From Amphiduros pacificus (lineage: Eukaryota > Annelida > Polychaeta > Phyllodocida > Hesionidae), in the NCBI GenBank assembly GCA_949316495.1, contig OX439001.1:24205386-24269385 (forward strand): DNA of 64,000 nucleotides, read 5' to 3'. Made by a program: the position numbers and the translations under genes. The number at the start of each line of letters is the position of its first letter. Positions within the stretch are counted from its first letter, which is position 1. Under the pieces are notes generated by a model. The model saw only the letters and a program-made list of their open reading frames with translations, searched no databases and was not told the DNA's origin. This document shows, piece after piece, positions 1 to 12,991 of this stretch.

Positions 1-235
1 TATTAATATATTGAAATAGGTTTATGCAATGTCAAGGTGTGGGAACCATGAAATCAACATCTTCAAAAATATGTTCATAATCTTTTCTCCCTGAATATTT
101 GGGGATATAAGGTCAGATTGGAGGGTTCAGTGTTCTGTTTCCCAATAAGTCATAACTATAGGACATTATATATCTGCTGGATGTATCATAATATCTACTT
201 CTGTGGTGACCTAATTAGTACATAGATGTTGTACA

Positions 236-876
236 TCTCTCATATAATATAAAAAAAAATTATGTGCAAAAGACCATTAAAATTGTGAAACTGTTTTCAT
301 TTTTCGTAGTGTTTGAGCTCCTAATTCAACCCCTTAAAAATTGCTCAAATAGTGAAAAATTCAGGGAGGTACTAGGTACCCTATAGATGGTTCCCTATAA
401 AGGAAAACAACATTGAAACATCCCTCATATAAAAAAAAATCGTTGTGCAAAAAACTATTAAAATTATGAGATTTTTTTTATTTTTTCAGAGGTTTGACCT
501 ACTAGTTCAACCCCTTGAAAAAATTGCTCAATTAGTGAAAAATTCATGGACGTACTAGTTGCCCTATAGATGGTTCCCTATAAAGGAAAACAACATTGAG
601 ACATCCCTCATATAAACAAATCTTTGTACAGAAAAACATTAAAATTGTGAGATTTGTTTCATTTTTCGTAATGTTTGAGCTCCTAATTCAACCCCTTTAA
701 AAGTTGTTCAATTACTGAAAGATTCAGGGAGGTACTAGGTACACTTAAGATGGTTCCCTATAAAGGAAAACAAAATTGAAACATCCCTCATATAAAACAA
801 ATCGTTGTGCAAAAAACCATTAAAATTGTGAGATTTCTTTCATTTTTTGTAATGTTTGAGCTCCTAATTCAACCCC
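236..876. repeat. Tandem repeat, about 182-bp unit, 3.5 copies
   Basis: Units begin at about 236, 421, 604 and 784, a period of 180-185 bp. Each starts with a variant of TCCCTCATATAAA and carries TTCAACCCCTT and GGTTCCCTATAAAGGAAAAC. Copies differ by small substitutions and A-run length changes. The fourth copy stops near 876, just after TTCAACCCC. The unit length is satellite-like, but only a short run is present here. No coding potential. Confidence 0.9.
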
Positions 877-1551
877 AAATTTCGGGGAAAAAAATTGAAA
901 AATGAACTGTGAACTGTGAAATATCTTCCCGCACGTCGTACACCCACCATGTGTTTTTAATGTTTTCACAGCTTGATAACCGCTATCACAAATGATTTTA
1001 GTCATTACACAATACGTGAGAATTCGCATGCAATAATCCCCGTTAACCTTTTAATCTCCCATGTTGGCTCCAAACTAAAGATCTTCCTTTTAAATTTCAA
1101 AGTGTGGAGTTTTCTTTTCGAGGAATAACACGTCGACAAGTATTGATTCATACAATGTTCTATACAGCATCAAATGATTTATTAGACATTATGTCTGCTG
1201 ATCAAAACAGTAAATAAAGCATTGATTCTCACTTTTTATGTCTTTATACATCAAAACAATCCTACCATAATAAGATGACATGGAGAGGAATCAGTATGCA
1301 TTTCAAAATACTGATATCATACTGACATAATGATTGGCAAATTATATACTTGAAAGCTTGGCAGAATTACACGGTATGTAAAACTGCAGAGGGCAGGCCA
1401 AGTAGGTGCCATTTCTTATTGAAATATCTGTATGATACTCTAGAGAATGTATTGGGTAACCCTGACTTGAAGTCGGAGCCAAGGCTGAGTTCATGTGGCC
1501 TGTATGGTCCCAGGTGGCGTGGCAAAACGGCCAGTCTCATACCAGTATGGT
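877..1551. other. Unassigned AT-rich sequence
   Basis: No gene, RNA or repeat recognised. Short open frames occur on both strands at 1350-1630 at the edge of the following minisatellite, but they overlap each other, lack splice or codon support and run into the array. Confidence 0.5.
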
Positions 1552-2388
1552 TGCCAGAGACGTCCCTGTGTGCCAGAGCTAGCATGGTTGCCAGCACCAT
1601 TCTTGCTGTGACAGAGATGGAGTGATTCACAGCATCATTTCTGCTGTGACAGAGTTGGAGTGATTCTCAGCATCATTTCTGCTGTGACAGAGATAGTGTG
1701 GTTGCCAGCATCATTTCTACTGTGACAGAGTTAGTGTGGTTCTCTGCATTATTTCTACTGTGACAGAGTTAGTGTGGTTCTCAGCATTATTTCTACTGTG
1801 ACAGGGTTAGTGTGGTTCTCAGAATTATTTCTACTGTGACAGAGTTAGTGTGGTTCTCAGCATTATTTCTACTGTGACAGAGTTAGTGTGGTTCTCAGCA
1901 TTATTTCTACTGTGACAGAGCTAGTGTGGTTCTCAGCATTATTTCTACTGTGACAGAGCTAGTGTGGTTCTCAGCATCATTCCTGCTGTGACAGAGTTAG
2001 TGTGGTTCTCAGCACCATTTCTACTGTGACAGAGCTAGTGTGGTTCTCAGCATTATTTCTACTGTGACAGAGTTAGTGTGGTTCTCAGCATCATTCCTGC
2101 TGTGACAGAGCTAGTGTGGTTCTCAGCATTATTTCTACTGTGACAGAGCTAGTGTGGTTCTCAGCATCATTCCTGCTGTGACAGAGTTAGTGTGGTTCTC
2201 AGCATTATTTCTACTGTGACAGAGCTAGTGTGGTTCTCAGCACCATTTCTACTGTGACAGAGCTAGTGTGGTTCTCAGCATTATTTCTACTGTGACAGAG
2301 CTAGTGTGGTTGCCAGCATTATTCCTGCTGTGACAGAGCTAGTGTGGTTCTCAGCATCATTCCTGTTGTGTGACAGTGTTAGCATGGC
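1552..2388. repeat. Minisatellite, 38-bp unit, about 21 copies
   Basis: The core GTGACAGAG recurs at 1608, 1646 and 1684 and onward every 38 bp. A typical unit reads CTGTGACAGAGTTAGTGTGG followed by TTCTCAGCATTATTTCTA. Variants (GTT/GCT, ATTATT/ATCATT, CTACTG/CTGCTG) are shuffled among units, as expected from unequal exchange or conversion. Units at the left edge are the most diverged. TGACAG is kept in nearly every unit. Confidence 0.95.
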
Positions 2389-2729
2389 CACTGATATGCA
2401 ATAAGGCTAGCATGATTGGCTTTATTACTGCACTGTATTTGACAGCTAACAAGCTAACACGGCTACCAGAATAGCCTTGCTGTGTCAGAAAGTCAGCAAG
2501 GTTTGTTAGCATCAATATAGTGTGGTAGCATGTTTAAAGTTATCAATTGTCATACCTTTTCTGGCAAAAGAAACTTATGATGTTATTACTCACCCTGTAT
2601 CTATGTAACAGAGCTATCTTTTTCTTCTAGATCCTGTGTGACATATCCTTTGTGACCGGTTTAGGTTTCAGCATGCTTCATGTGAGACACTTTCAAAGCT
2701 TGCGTAATTATATAGATTTCATCCCAAAG
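2389..2729. other. Spacer between two minisatellites
   Basis: Contains loose echoes of the left array (GTTAGCATGG, GCTAGCATGA, TGACAGCTAAC, CTGTGTCAG), so it may be decayed array sequence. Nothing else recognised. Confidence 0.45.
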
Positions 2730-3075
2730 TAACAGATCGAGCACAGTAATTACCACAATCCTGTGTGACAGATCCATCATAGTATATGACATCAATAAAT
2801 ATGTGACAGATTCGACATAGTAATTGACACTATTCCTATGTGACAGATCCAGCATAGTAATTGACACCATCCCGACGTGACAGATCCATCGTAGTAATTG
2901 ACACCATCCCTGTGTGACAGATCCAGCATAGTATATGACAGCAATAAATATGTGACAGATTCGACATAGTAATTGACACTATTCCTATGTGACAGATCCA
3001 GCATAGTAATTGACATACGTAACAGGTTCAGCAATGTATTTAACACCATTCCTGTCAAACATTGTAATTGACACC
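2730..3075. repeat. Minisatellite, 37-bp unit, about 9 copies with higher-order structure
   Basis: TGACAG recurs at 2766, 2804, 2841, 2878 and 2915. Units read TGTGACAGATCCAGCATAG then TAATTGACACCATTCC. A block of four units (about 148 bp, including the unusual TATATGACA and CAATAAATATG variants) is present twice in direct order, at about 2770 and 2920, so a four-unit higher-order copy was made recently. The unit shares TGTGACAGA with the 38-bp array immediately to the left. Confidence 0.92.
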
Positions 3076-5969
3076 GTTTATGTATGAAATCACTGACACC
3101 CAATACTTCAAAGCTGACCTTGCATGTTTAAAAACCTCACTCCTGTCTTATGGGTTAGTGGGAAAGAGATCAATCTGGAGGAATGGAGAGCCCAACTTAG
3201 CCAAAATGATCAGACCTTTTGATGGTCTCATATTATTACTATTTCTCTTTATATATAGATTTGATATATTTGCTTTTTTGTTTAAAGGGGTAACATTTTT
3301 CAGAATTATTTTTCAGAATTATCAGAGCAAAAATGTTCACATTGTACAGTGAAGGGAAAGTAACCAAAGGTAATGTAAAATATAAAATATATCAAATGGA
3401 CTTTTTTAAGACATTCATATATATATATAAGTATACCCGTATCTGGATCTGTATATGTATACCCCTATATGTGGTTCCCGGGGAGAATAAGCAGCTGCTT
3501 TGGCTGAACCTTATTTAGCATATCCATATATATCTATACGTAGTGGATTGGGATGGCTGCGTAGTGTGACCGACAGTGGCAGTGAGCTAGTTGTCATCAT
3601 GGATTGCTAAGCTATAAGCAAGTCAATGACTTACACCATCATGACTGTACCATGGATACTCAGTGCATGCGAGTTCAAGCTAAACATTCTAAACAGGTAG
3701 GTGACCAATTAGAACTAGTCAGTACAGTAATTAAGATGAAGCATTCACATAAATGACTTAATTACCACAGTTGCCACAACATAGGGTGATTTGCTTTCCT
3801 CTTGGACTGGAGAATTACCTGTAATTATCATTGATATACAGTTTGTTGATTTAACCATTGTATATATGTAAATTTGGACTCAAAATGCTATTGTCTAAAT
3901 GGTTTCTCTTTAAATGTACTTGTGGATTGTAGTTTAAATTGTTTCACAAGTACCATCTGCGTGCAATAACAGAGATGTATTTTATTAACATTATGGCTCA
4001 ATACACCTGTGTTTGCAGTCACATTTCAATTATAGTTTATACCTTTGAATTTTATTGAATATCTTAAAATAAGCTGTTTGGAACAATAAAAAAGGTGTTT
4101 AAAAAAATAAGATAATACATTTGAAGAGTTTGACTCACTTTTAATAATACCCCAGAGATATAACTCAATAGTTTCCCAGCCTTTCTCATGATGTGGCAAA
4201 TGTTTTGAATAACATATTATACTCCCCGTGGTAGGTAGTGTTACCATACTATTTAAATAGATATGCTTAGGACGGTTATCATTTAGAAGGCCATGTACCT
4301 AAGCCTTATTTCTATGGGGAGAAGATTTAAGTTGCAAATATTTTAACCATATTTTACCCTCTATTGGCATTACGTATAAATGTCATTTAATAAGGATAAG
4401 ATTCATTCCTAATTTTGAGTAAGAATAGATAAGAATTATTTGCGTTGTGATAGTTGAGTGTGAAGTAGACCTTAATTATATGAGTTGGTTACGCTAAGCT
4501 TTTATTCTGTGACTTTCAGGTTTCCTTTTTGTTGCGATATCAATGTAACATTGTAAAGTCAACGATATCATTACGTCAACTAAAGGAACATTAGTTTCAG
4601 CTTATGTCCTTAGAATCTGATGTAATTGTTTGCTTGATATGATTAAACATATGACTCTACAAAACCTTGCACGCCCCCAATCCGCATCAACTCTTAACAT
4701 ATGAACTATGGGGATGTGCTGTTGTGGGACACTTGATGTCCTCATGAAGAGTCAACTATTTGCTAAAAGCTTTACACCACATGTGCAGATAATAGTGCAG
4801 GATATATTTGTAGATTATATTTGACCATGTGTTGCAGAAATCAATTGGAAGTTATTGTTTGAATCGATGGCTCCTCACATGGTTTATTACATTCACACAT
4901 CTGTTACATATATTAATACCATACATTGTAATATGATAAAAATAACATGCAGTATGAACGTACATGTGCCAGTGAACTGGTGTGCCAGTGATTATTGACA
5001 AATGCTATCTAATTTGCATATAATACAAGCATTTCCGGAAGTGAAAGTGACAACAGCTGATCTTGTTTCCTTGTTTAGTTGGAATGAGTAATGAATATTT
5101 CAATACCCATTAATTCAAGGCAGGATATCGTAACCATTTTTATGAAAGTCCAAAGCTTTCTCTGTTCTATTGTTATATTATGATATTTGAAGTCAATATA
5201 TGACCAAGCCAGGACTCTATGTCATTTTTATTCTTTGTATTGGTCCTGTATCAAATCATATTGTCCTATTTGTTCATACAATGAGGCTTCAAGCTTGGCA
5301 AGTCAGATTCAGCTGCCTCCCCAGAGGAGAGTGTCATAATGATTATATTTGGATGTTTTTATATCTATGATTTAATCACTATGTCAATGATTAATTTCAA
5401 TGGTAAAAGAAAATTTGGATTCATTGAGATTTTACATTGAACCTATAATTTGTTTAAAGAGTTACATCGTCTGGTTATTTTCATATTTAAATCTGACATA
5501 TAATTTTATTATCCTTGACAGAATCAGGTTTCAATCCCACTGGAAAATACATAACTGACGCATGTGGTGTATAATTGACTTATGTGTATGTATTATGACA
5601 AACGTAATCTAATGATTTTGCTCTTTCTATCTATAATTCACCAATTTCATTTATTTAAATAATTCATAAATCATTTGATGTGAAGCACTCCGAAGAAAGC
5701 TCTGAGAAATATATATTTCTTTCAGCTCAAATACGTTGTTAAAACGAATACATTGAATTATGCCGAAGAATGTTTTAATTAATTTAAGTATACAGTATGA
5801 ATGAATAATATTTGACACAGCAGGAATTGTGGAAATATCTTCGTGACGCTGAGCGAATATACATCCATCATTGATTGTGTAAGTTGCTTGTATATGTAGT
5901 AAATTTGACAACTGAGATATTCGAACAATTTAAACTGGAAACAGCTTGACTCCGGGTATCGTAAAAGAC
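3076..5969. other. Unassigned AT-rich sequence, 2.9 kb
   Basis: No coding exon, RNA gene or repeat family recognised on either strand. The open frames here are short, AT-rich and without splice-site support. Confidence 0.5.
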
Positions 5970-6102
5970 TTTCACGGTAATACAAATGGCCGAATTATTT
6001 CGCCATTATGCACTATTCAACATTTTAGTTCTCACGACTGTTCCTTACTTGTGATTCCCCTCTGAATTCAGGTATATTCGCTTATGAAAAAAAACACATC
6101 AT
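5970..6102 (+). repeat. Dispersed repeat family R1, copy A
   Basis: About 130 bp aligns in the same orientation with 49635-49768. Shared blocks include CACGGTAA, TTTCGCC, ATTCAAC and AGGTATATTCGCT, ending in AAAACAC(A/G)TCAT. By eye the copies look roughly 70 percent identical with small indels, which fits an old interspersed element. Neither copy shows clear terminal repeats or a tail, so the class is unknown. Confidence 0.7.
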
Positions 6103-7287
6103 GGTCAATCCTCATAGCAAGCACCTTTAGAGAAACAGTTTACAATCTGGTTGCAACCACTAAGTAATCCTAACGGCATATACCTCTAATCAGATATGAC
6201 ATTTGATGTTCATCAGTAGATGAGTACAGGTGACTGCGTATTCTTCTATACACCAGTTCTGAACACTTAGTCCCCTGCTCACTTTGTTTTGTTCTTGTGT
6301 TTATATACTATGCATCAAAGGCTTATTATGCTGTAGTTATAACCCAGAATTCATATTCAAAATTGAAACTAGTATAAGTATTAATATATTATATAGCGCT
6401 CACACTAAACGATGTTCATGGCTCTTGCAAGTAACAGGCCGTGATTAGAACCGGAAATCATCGCATCTCAAGGCCAGTTATGGTGTTTCGGTCAGGAAGC
6501 TAATTATGGATAGTTGATGATTTATCGGAGACACAGATCTAGCCACTATTTATTATTTTCTAGTTACATTCGAGTGATGCTACAATTAAACATACCTTCA
6601 CCTTATTTATGGTGACGTCTTTGCAATGATTAATTCCGGAAGAAGGACATGCGAATATTCTGTGCTCAATAGAGTTGAACTGGGCAACAAAATGTGATAA
6701 TTCACTCTATAACTTACCTAAATAGAGATTGTACAATGGAATAATATATTGTAAAGCAGATCAAGAATGCGTCTTTTGGAGTGCATATTGTTTACATTAT
6801 TGATGCGAACAGCTCACTATTACATTGCTGTGATACATCCATAACCAGTACGTGTTTCTCCCTTAAGCCAAAATATCTAACAAAAAGAGGAAAGTCTCAG
6901 GTCAGGGTAACAGCGGTAGAGATTAAAAAAATATGAACTGGCGTCCTGCTGGGAACACTTGCTTTCTGTGATCAGTACTCTAATTAGTGGGGTATGTGGT
7001 CACTTTCACATGTCTAAAGTAGTGGGCAAATCACTGCACACACATCTGAGCATCATAACTTCTTTGCTTGCGTATCATTGCTTGCGTATCATTGTTCAAA
7101 ATAAGTGAACAAATAAGTGAATAAGTATGTTTACGCCATCTTTGTTTTCTGCATAAAGACATTTTGTTTATTCTTCCATTTGCAAAAAATAAATAAATAA
7201 AATAAAACAAAAAATAAACTAACAAAATTATTTGTCCTGACTTTCATATTGCTAAAATAAATCCCAATATGACGATTTCTTCTTTCT
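6103..7287. other. Unassigned AT-rich sequence
   Basis: Nothing firm recognised. On the minus strand at about 6378-6425, ATGAACA followed by GAGCGCTATATAA resembles the hairpin element seen at 27639 and 37065. It could be a decayed third copy. Confidence 0.4.
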
Positions 7288-7410
7288 TTTTTTGTATAAA
7301 GTTTTTTGTATAAAGTTTTTTGTATAAAGCTTTTTGTATAAAGTTTTTTGTATAAAGCTTTTTGTATAAAGTTTTTTGTATAAAGCTTTTTGTATAAAGT
7401 TTTTTGTATA
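7288..7410. repeat. Minisatellite, 14-bp unit, about 9 copies
   Basis: Units of GTTTTTTGTATAAA alternate with GCTTTTTGTATAAA, giving a partial 28-bp dimer pattern. The minus strand is open across the array and would encode lysine-leucine-tyrosine-threonine repeats, but the frame has no support outside the array. Confidence 0.93.
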
Positions 7411-8858
7411 CTTTCTGCCAATACAAAAATATTTCGATTCTATGTGTTCTGATCATAGAGAATCTGAAAAGCTAAGATAGTGTCGAAATCGTGTGATCAA
7501 TGCAATATCAATTCTCCCTTTACTCATATACAACTAAAGGGAGGAGATCATTGTTATTCCATGTATAAAGTTATCAATTTTACTTTATGACTTTGAGGTG
7601 TGGATATTTCTGATCAGTGCCATCCAATCCTTAAAAAAACTTACCTTGATTAATATTTTTGCCCAAATCTGAGATCACTTGTACAAAAATCAGAAAAGTC
7701 TGTGATCCAATAGAGGGAATTTTAGAAATCAATAGGGTCACGTACAATACTATAATCCTGTGCTTAGTGGGGTGTTAATGCCTTGCAGGTCTTTGCAAAT
7801 ATTATGAGAAATTAAACAAGGGGTGCAAAATTGTAAATTTCCTACAGAATAATATTATTCATATTATTCATTCAATCACCATTTTTTCTTATTTCTCTTG
7901 GAGCACAATTTTCAACTCCATCAAGGGATTACATATTTTTAAAAGGCATAAGGTAAATATTTCACTTTTTAAAAATGCTTTGCTATCATAGCATTGAATG
8001 GATAATATCCTTTAAATTTTAGGGTGCACATAGGTATTTTTAATCTGATTTTAAACATTAGATTGACAGAAATGTGGTGCAAGAGCTTCCATGCCCTTAG
8101 TTTATATGCTATATCTACATATAGCATTACAAAATATATATCACATGGCTGATATCAAACCTATTTTTATCATTTGGTTTGCAGAAAGCTCATGGTTTTT
8201 ATGTGCATATTGCTAAGATAAAACTTCAAAATAAACATTTCATCTTCAGCATGAAAACAAACACTTGTCCCAACTGGGAATTGCACCCCAGACCTTTCAG
8301 CATAGGAGACAAATATCATAATCCACTGAGTCATGATGAAAAGTGTGATATGACCTTTTCACTGGTAAATCACACAAATAGTCCACATCAGTCATCTTTA
8401 TAAATTGTTTTGTAAAGGGAGATATTAAGTAATTTCACAAAGCAGTCTAAGTTAAATTTATAGACTATAATTTTCCAAAAAATATGTTTGTCTGAGATGA
8501 AATCAAAAGTATTGCAAATAGATCAAGTTGATATCTATAACTCATGTCTCATTTAAATCTAAAACACTATTTTTAGTTGATTCTCGGTAGGTAGGTATAT
8601 ATGGTGTAATTATTTACATTGAATATGAGCTGTGTCATATAATGTCCATACACATTTTATATATTTAACTTGAACTCATAAAACAGAATATTATAATAAA
8701 ATATTCACTGGAGTGGTACATATTTTTCTAGAGAAGTCATATGGGAAGTTGTCTGGTATGGTGTAAGTTTCATTGCGAGCTAATGTGTTGATATGTACTC
8801 AATGAGTTCATTCATAACAGAAGTTAAGATGGGGGAATGCTGGTTGAGAATGTGGTTG
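7411..8858. other. Unassigned AT-rich sequence
   Basis: No gene or repeat recognised. The open frame at 8179-8403 lacks splice sites or recognisable composition and is treated as chance. Confidence 0.5.
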
Positions 8859-9485
8859 ATTTCTCTTTATTGCCTTAGTCACATTTGTGCCGATTTCAGC
8901 AAAGATGCCCGGCCGATGAGTATTTTTTACACAATCGGCCGGCAGTTCAGATTGCTGTGCAGGCACCGGGAGATCATTGGCCACGATTGGACATCTTTAA
9001 GACGTCGGGCGGGTCATCGGGAACTTTTAGCTGCAGCATAAAAGTTGCCGGCATCTCACCGATGTCTTATCGCCAAATATCATCTTAAAGTACACAGCAG
9101 GGTCCCGGCAGGGTCCCGCAGAGACATCGGCAGATTAAGTTAGGGCTGCCGGTGGAATCGTGCGGTGAAAATAGGATTATTTTTATTTCATGTGTTCACA
9201 GACCATCGTCAGATGATCCCACAGGCTCCCTGCGATATATCATAGACGTGTTTAGGATGTCTTTCAGACGTCTGTCAAATGATATAGACGTCTTTTTCCT
9301 ACAGACGTCTGTGCCATTCAGTCTTGCACGTGCCGTGCGGTGCCCTTTAATAATGTGACCACAGCTACAGCATCTCTCAGATTGTTGTTTATAAACTCCC
9401 CGGCGCCCGGCAGACTGGGAAGTCGGCCGATTGTTACTGCCCGGCCAGCGCCCGGTGCAAATGTGATTGAGGCATAAGGGAAGTA
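8859..9485. mobile_element. Non-autonomous DNA-transposon-like element with long inverted termini
   Basis: A CpG-rich block of about 625 bp interrupts AT-rich DNA. Its left end (TGCCTTAGTCACATTTGTGC, 8871-8890) is matched by the reverse complement of its right end (TGCCTCAATCACATTTGCAC, complement of about 9455-9474). Weaker matching extends outward over CTTTAT/CCTTAT. Inward, both ends carry ACAATCGGCCG and then a GGCACCGGGAG/GGCGCCGGGGAG block, so inverted homology reaches roughly 100 bp. The centre holds palindromic AGACGTCT motifs (9267, 9285, 9303 and partial ones). No transposase ORF is present. The family is not identified and no clear target-site duplication was found, so the outer limits are approximate. 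Confidence 0.6.
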
Positions 9486-10395
9486 CACATCATGAAACAC
9501 CATATAAGCGTGATTTAAAAAGAAAAATGAAACATACTTTCATTTATGAACTAATTTGCATTGCATGTCAGGGAGAAACCCTTTCGATATATAATCGTTG
9601 TTATGCAAATCAATTACGAAAGTGCTTGTTTGGCATCTTCTTTGAACATTAAATATGAAGACAAATCAGAAATTCAAAATTTTTTTAAAATACAGGACAA
9701 ACAAAACGTTTAAGTATCATAATTTCAAACAACACATTTACAAAGTGTAAGATCACAACACGGAGAAAATGGTTCTGTCTTCTATCTTAATTTCACATTT
9801 GACAGATATTGATTACATTGAGGAATCTACCTGTCAATACATGCGGATATTTATGGTTATGTATAAACTAATACAGTATTACCCAGTGGGTGTAATATGC
9901 ATCAAATCCATTTCACGTCACCTCAATTTAGTTTGGATAACATTAAACCAAAAGGACCATGTAATGATCTCAGTTAGGATTGATTCAGTGCACAGTGAAG
10001 CAGATGGGGCCAGATACACTTTGTTGTGATGTCCGTATATTTTATGAACCCTACATCACAGAGGGTGGGGTATAAAAATTGAAGCCCCTCTGCCAATATG
10101 AACATAACTCATGCAAGTGGTTTTTGATTACATGCACTGTCCATTTACTTATAGTTGGGTTTATATAAAGAACTTTGAATAAGACGAGTAGAATTTTTTA
10201 AAAGGCATGTTACAGATAAATGTTTAGAAGCATATTAAGGTACCAGCGGATTGCATTTCATCATTGATTTTACCAATATTTTTGCTATAATTTAGGCCAA
10301 TCAACGACTGAAATCTTCCCACCTGTCAGAACGTGTGACTAGGGAATTTTTATCTTCTATTATCATGTAGAGCTGATAACTCACTAAGAGAAAGA
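9486..10395. other. Unassigned AT-rich sequence
   Basis: No gene or repeat recognised. The frame at 9769-10029 has no supporting splice sites or composition. Confidence 0.5.
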
Positions 10396-10601
<206 letters not shown>

Positions 10602-11036
10602 GTTCTTAAAAATGTAAAATAAAATATAAAAAAAAGTAAAATAATTCGCATTTGACCTTGACGCAGTTGGAGATATTCAGTATAAAATTACATGCATTAT
10701 ATCATAATGAATAGAGGGGATTTTTTATCATGAAATTGGATAAGGATAATTACTATCATTTTTTCCCAAATGTTTCATGGAATCCAAAAAACGATACTGC
10801 CCATTCGCCATTTTAAATCTATTCGCGATAAACTGCATATTCACATATACGAATTTGTTATGACAAATATCTTTGATTCTTATCACCATGACGTCAAAGA
10901 GAGAATCAGGGTTTTACATATTCACAGGTCGGTTAAACAAAATTGTATACAAGTTACCCCAATACAAAGAAAAAAGGATGGACGATCCTTTCTGTGGAAT
11001 CGCTTGTATTTGGCGGCAATCCACAGGCATATGATG
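10602..11036. other. Unassigned sequence upstream of a protein-like ORF
   Basis: Nothing recognised. The stretch ends at a possible acceptor (CAATCCACAG, 11027-11036) with a weak pyrimidine tract. Confidence 0.4.
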
Positions 11037-11245
11037 CATTTAAGCTGATCACACCCACCCCACTCTTAATTTCTGTGTTTATCCTGCCACAAAGCATAAC
11101 CGATATCGATCCCATGAGCACCTATGTCTGCGTGAATAACTTGACATTTGCTGCGCTACTTGTGAACATATCCATGGGATACAAGCCTGTTTATGACGAT
11201 GTGAGTCCGGGGCACAATGTACCATTGGTCACCGGTGCCATATGA
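11037..11245 (+). CDS. Possible orphan exon or chance ORF, function unknown
   Basis: The frame from the possible acceptor at 11036 is open for 68 codons to a TGA at 11243-11245. The part from 11043 has many G/C third positions and a balanced amino-acid mix, unlike the Ile/Tyr/Leu-rich chance frames around it. It includes PLLISVFILP, two NxT/NxS sequons (NLT, NIS) and the stretch YKPVYDDVSPGH. The other two plus frames stop at once. A strong splice donor (GACAG|GTAAGG) follows at 11259/11260, after the stop, which is awkward for an internal coding exon. It would fit a non-coding or terminal exon, or coincidence. No family recognised. Confidence 0.22.
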
Positions 11246-11259
11246 CACACCCAAGACAG

Positions 11260-11607
11260 GTAAGGTTCCGTCCGTTTGTTTCTGTATGCTATGTGTTTCC
11301 ATATGTTGTACGTGTGGTTTCCTTTAGAAGCTAATAAGAAATCACACAGATGTGAAATCAATAAAAATACTAAATTATTATACTCATTTTAAGTTCCAGT
11401 GAAAAAGATATAAAACTGCACATCTTGGCAGGTCTTATATTGATTAAAAAGTTGTATATTGAGATAATAGAATACAATCATAAGGTAGCACCTGTCATCA
11501 CCAAAACGTCTTAGGAAATATATGAAGTAAGTCAATCTAAATTGACTTCTGTCATTTAATTGTCAACAAATTGTTCAAAATGTATACTGAATATTGGATT
11601 TCTCTTT
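11260..11607. other. Unassigned sequence
   Basis: Starts with the GTAAGG donor-like site noted for the preceding ORF. Otherwise nothing recognised. Confidence 0.4.
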
Positions 11608-12252
11608 TGATGGATCATGACATCTGATGGATCGTGACATCTGATGGATCGTGACATCTGATGGATCATGACATCTGATGGATCATGACATCTAATGAAT
11701 AATGACATCTGATGAATCATGACATCCGGTGGATCATGACATCTGATGAATCATGTAATTTATGGATCATAACATCCGATGGATCATGACATCTGATAGA
11801 TCATGAAATCTGATGGATCATGACATCTGATAGATCATGTAATTTATGGATCATAACATCCGATGGATCATGACATCTGATAGATCATGAAATCTGATGG
11901 ATCATGACATCTGATGGATCATGACATCTGATAGATCATGACATCTGATGGATCATGACATCTAATGAATAATGACATCTGATAGATCATGAAATCTGAT
12001 GGATCATGACATCTGATGGATCATGTAATTTATGGATCATAACATCCGATGGATCATGACATCCGGTGGATCATGACATCTGATGAATCATGTAATTTAT
12101 GGATCATGACATCTGATGGATCAAGACATCTGGTGGGTCATGAAATCTGATGGATCATGACATCTGATGAATCATGTAATTTATGGATCATGACATCTGA
12201 TGGATCAATACATCTGGTGGGTCATGATCTGGTGAATTATGAAATCTGATGA
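11608..12252. repeat. Minisatellite, 17-bp unit, about 38 copies
   Basis: The unit is ATCTGATGGATCATGAC with single-base variants. A distinctive variant, CATGTAATTTATGGATCAT, appears about five times (near 11755, 11838, 12025, 12095 and 12175), which marks higher-order duplication of several-unit blocks. The right end decays into unique sequence after GTGAATTATGAAATCTGATG. Confidence 0.95.
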
Positions 12253-12978
<726 letters not shown>

Positions 12979-12991
12979 ATATATGTAATAT

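Noticed and set aside
11695-11760. CTGATGA words as hammerhead ribozyme cores
   Set aside because: The matching GAAA core and stem-forming arms are absent. The word is part of the 17-bp repeat.
11608-12252. CRISPR-like appearance of regularly spaced short repeats (also the 38- and 40-bp arrays)
   Set aside because: Units are contiguous with no unique spacers, and the genome is clearly eukaryotic.
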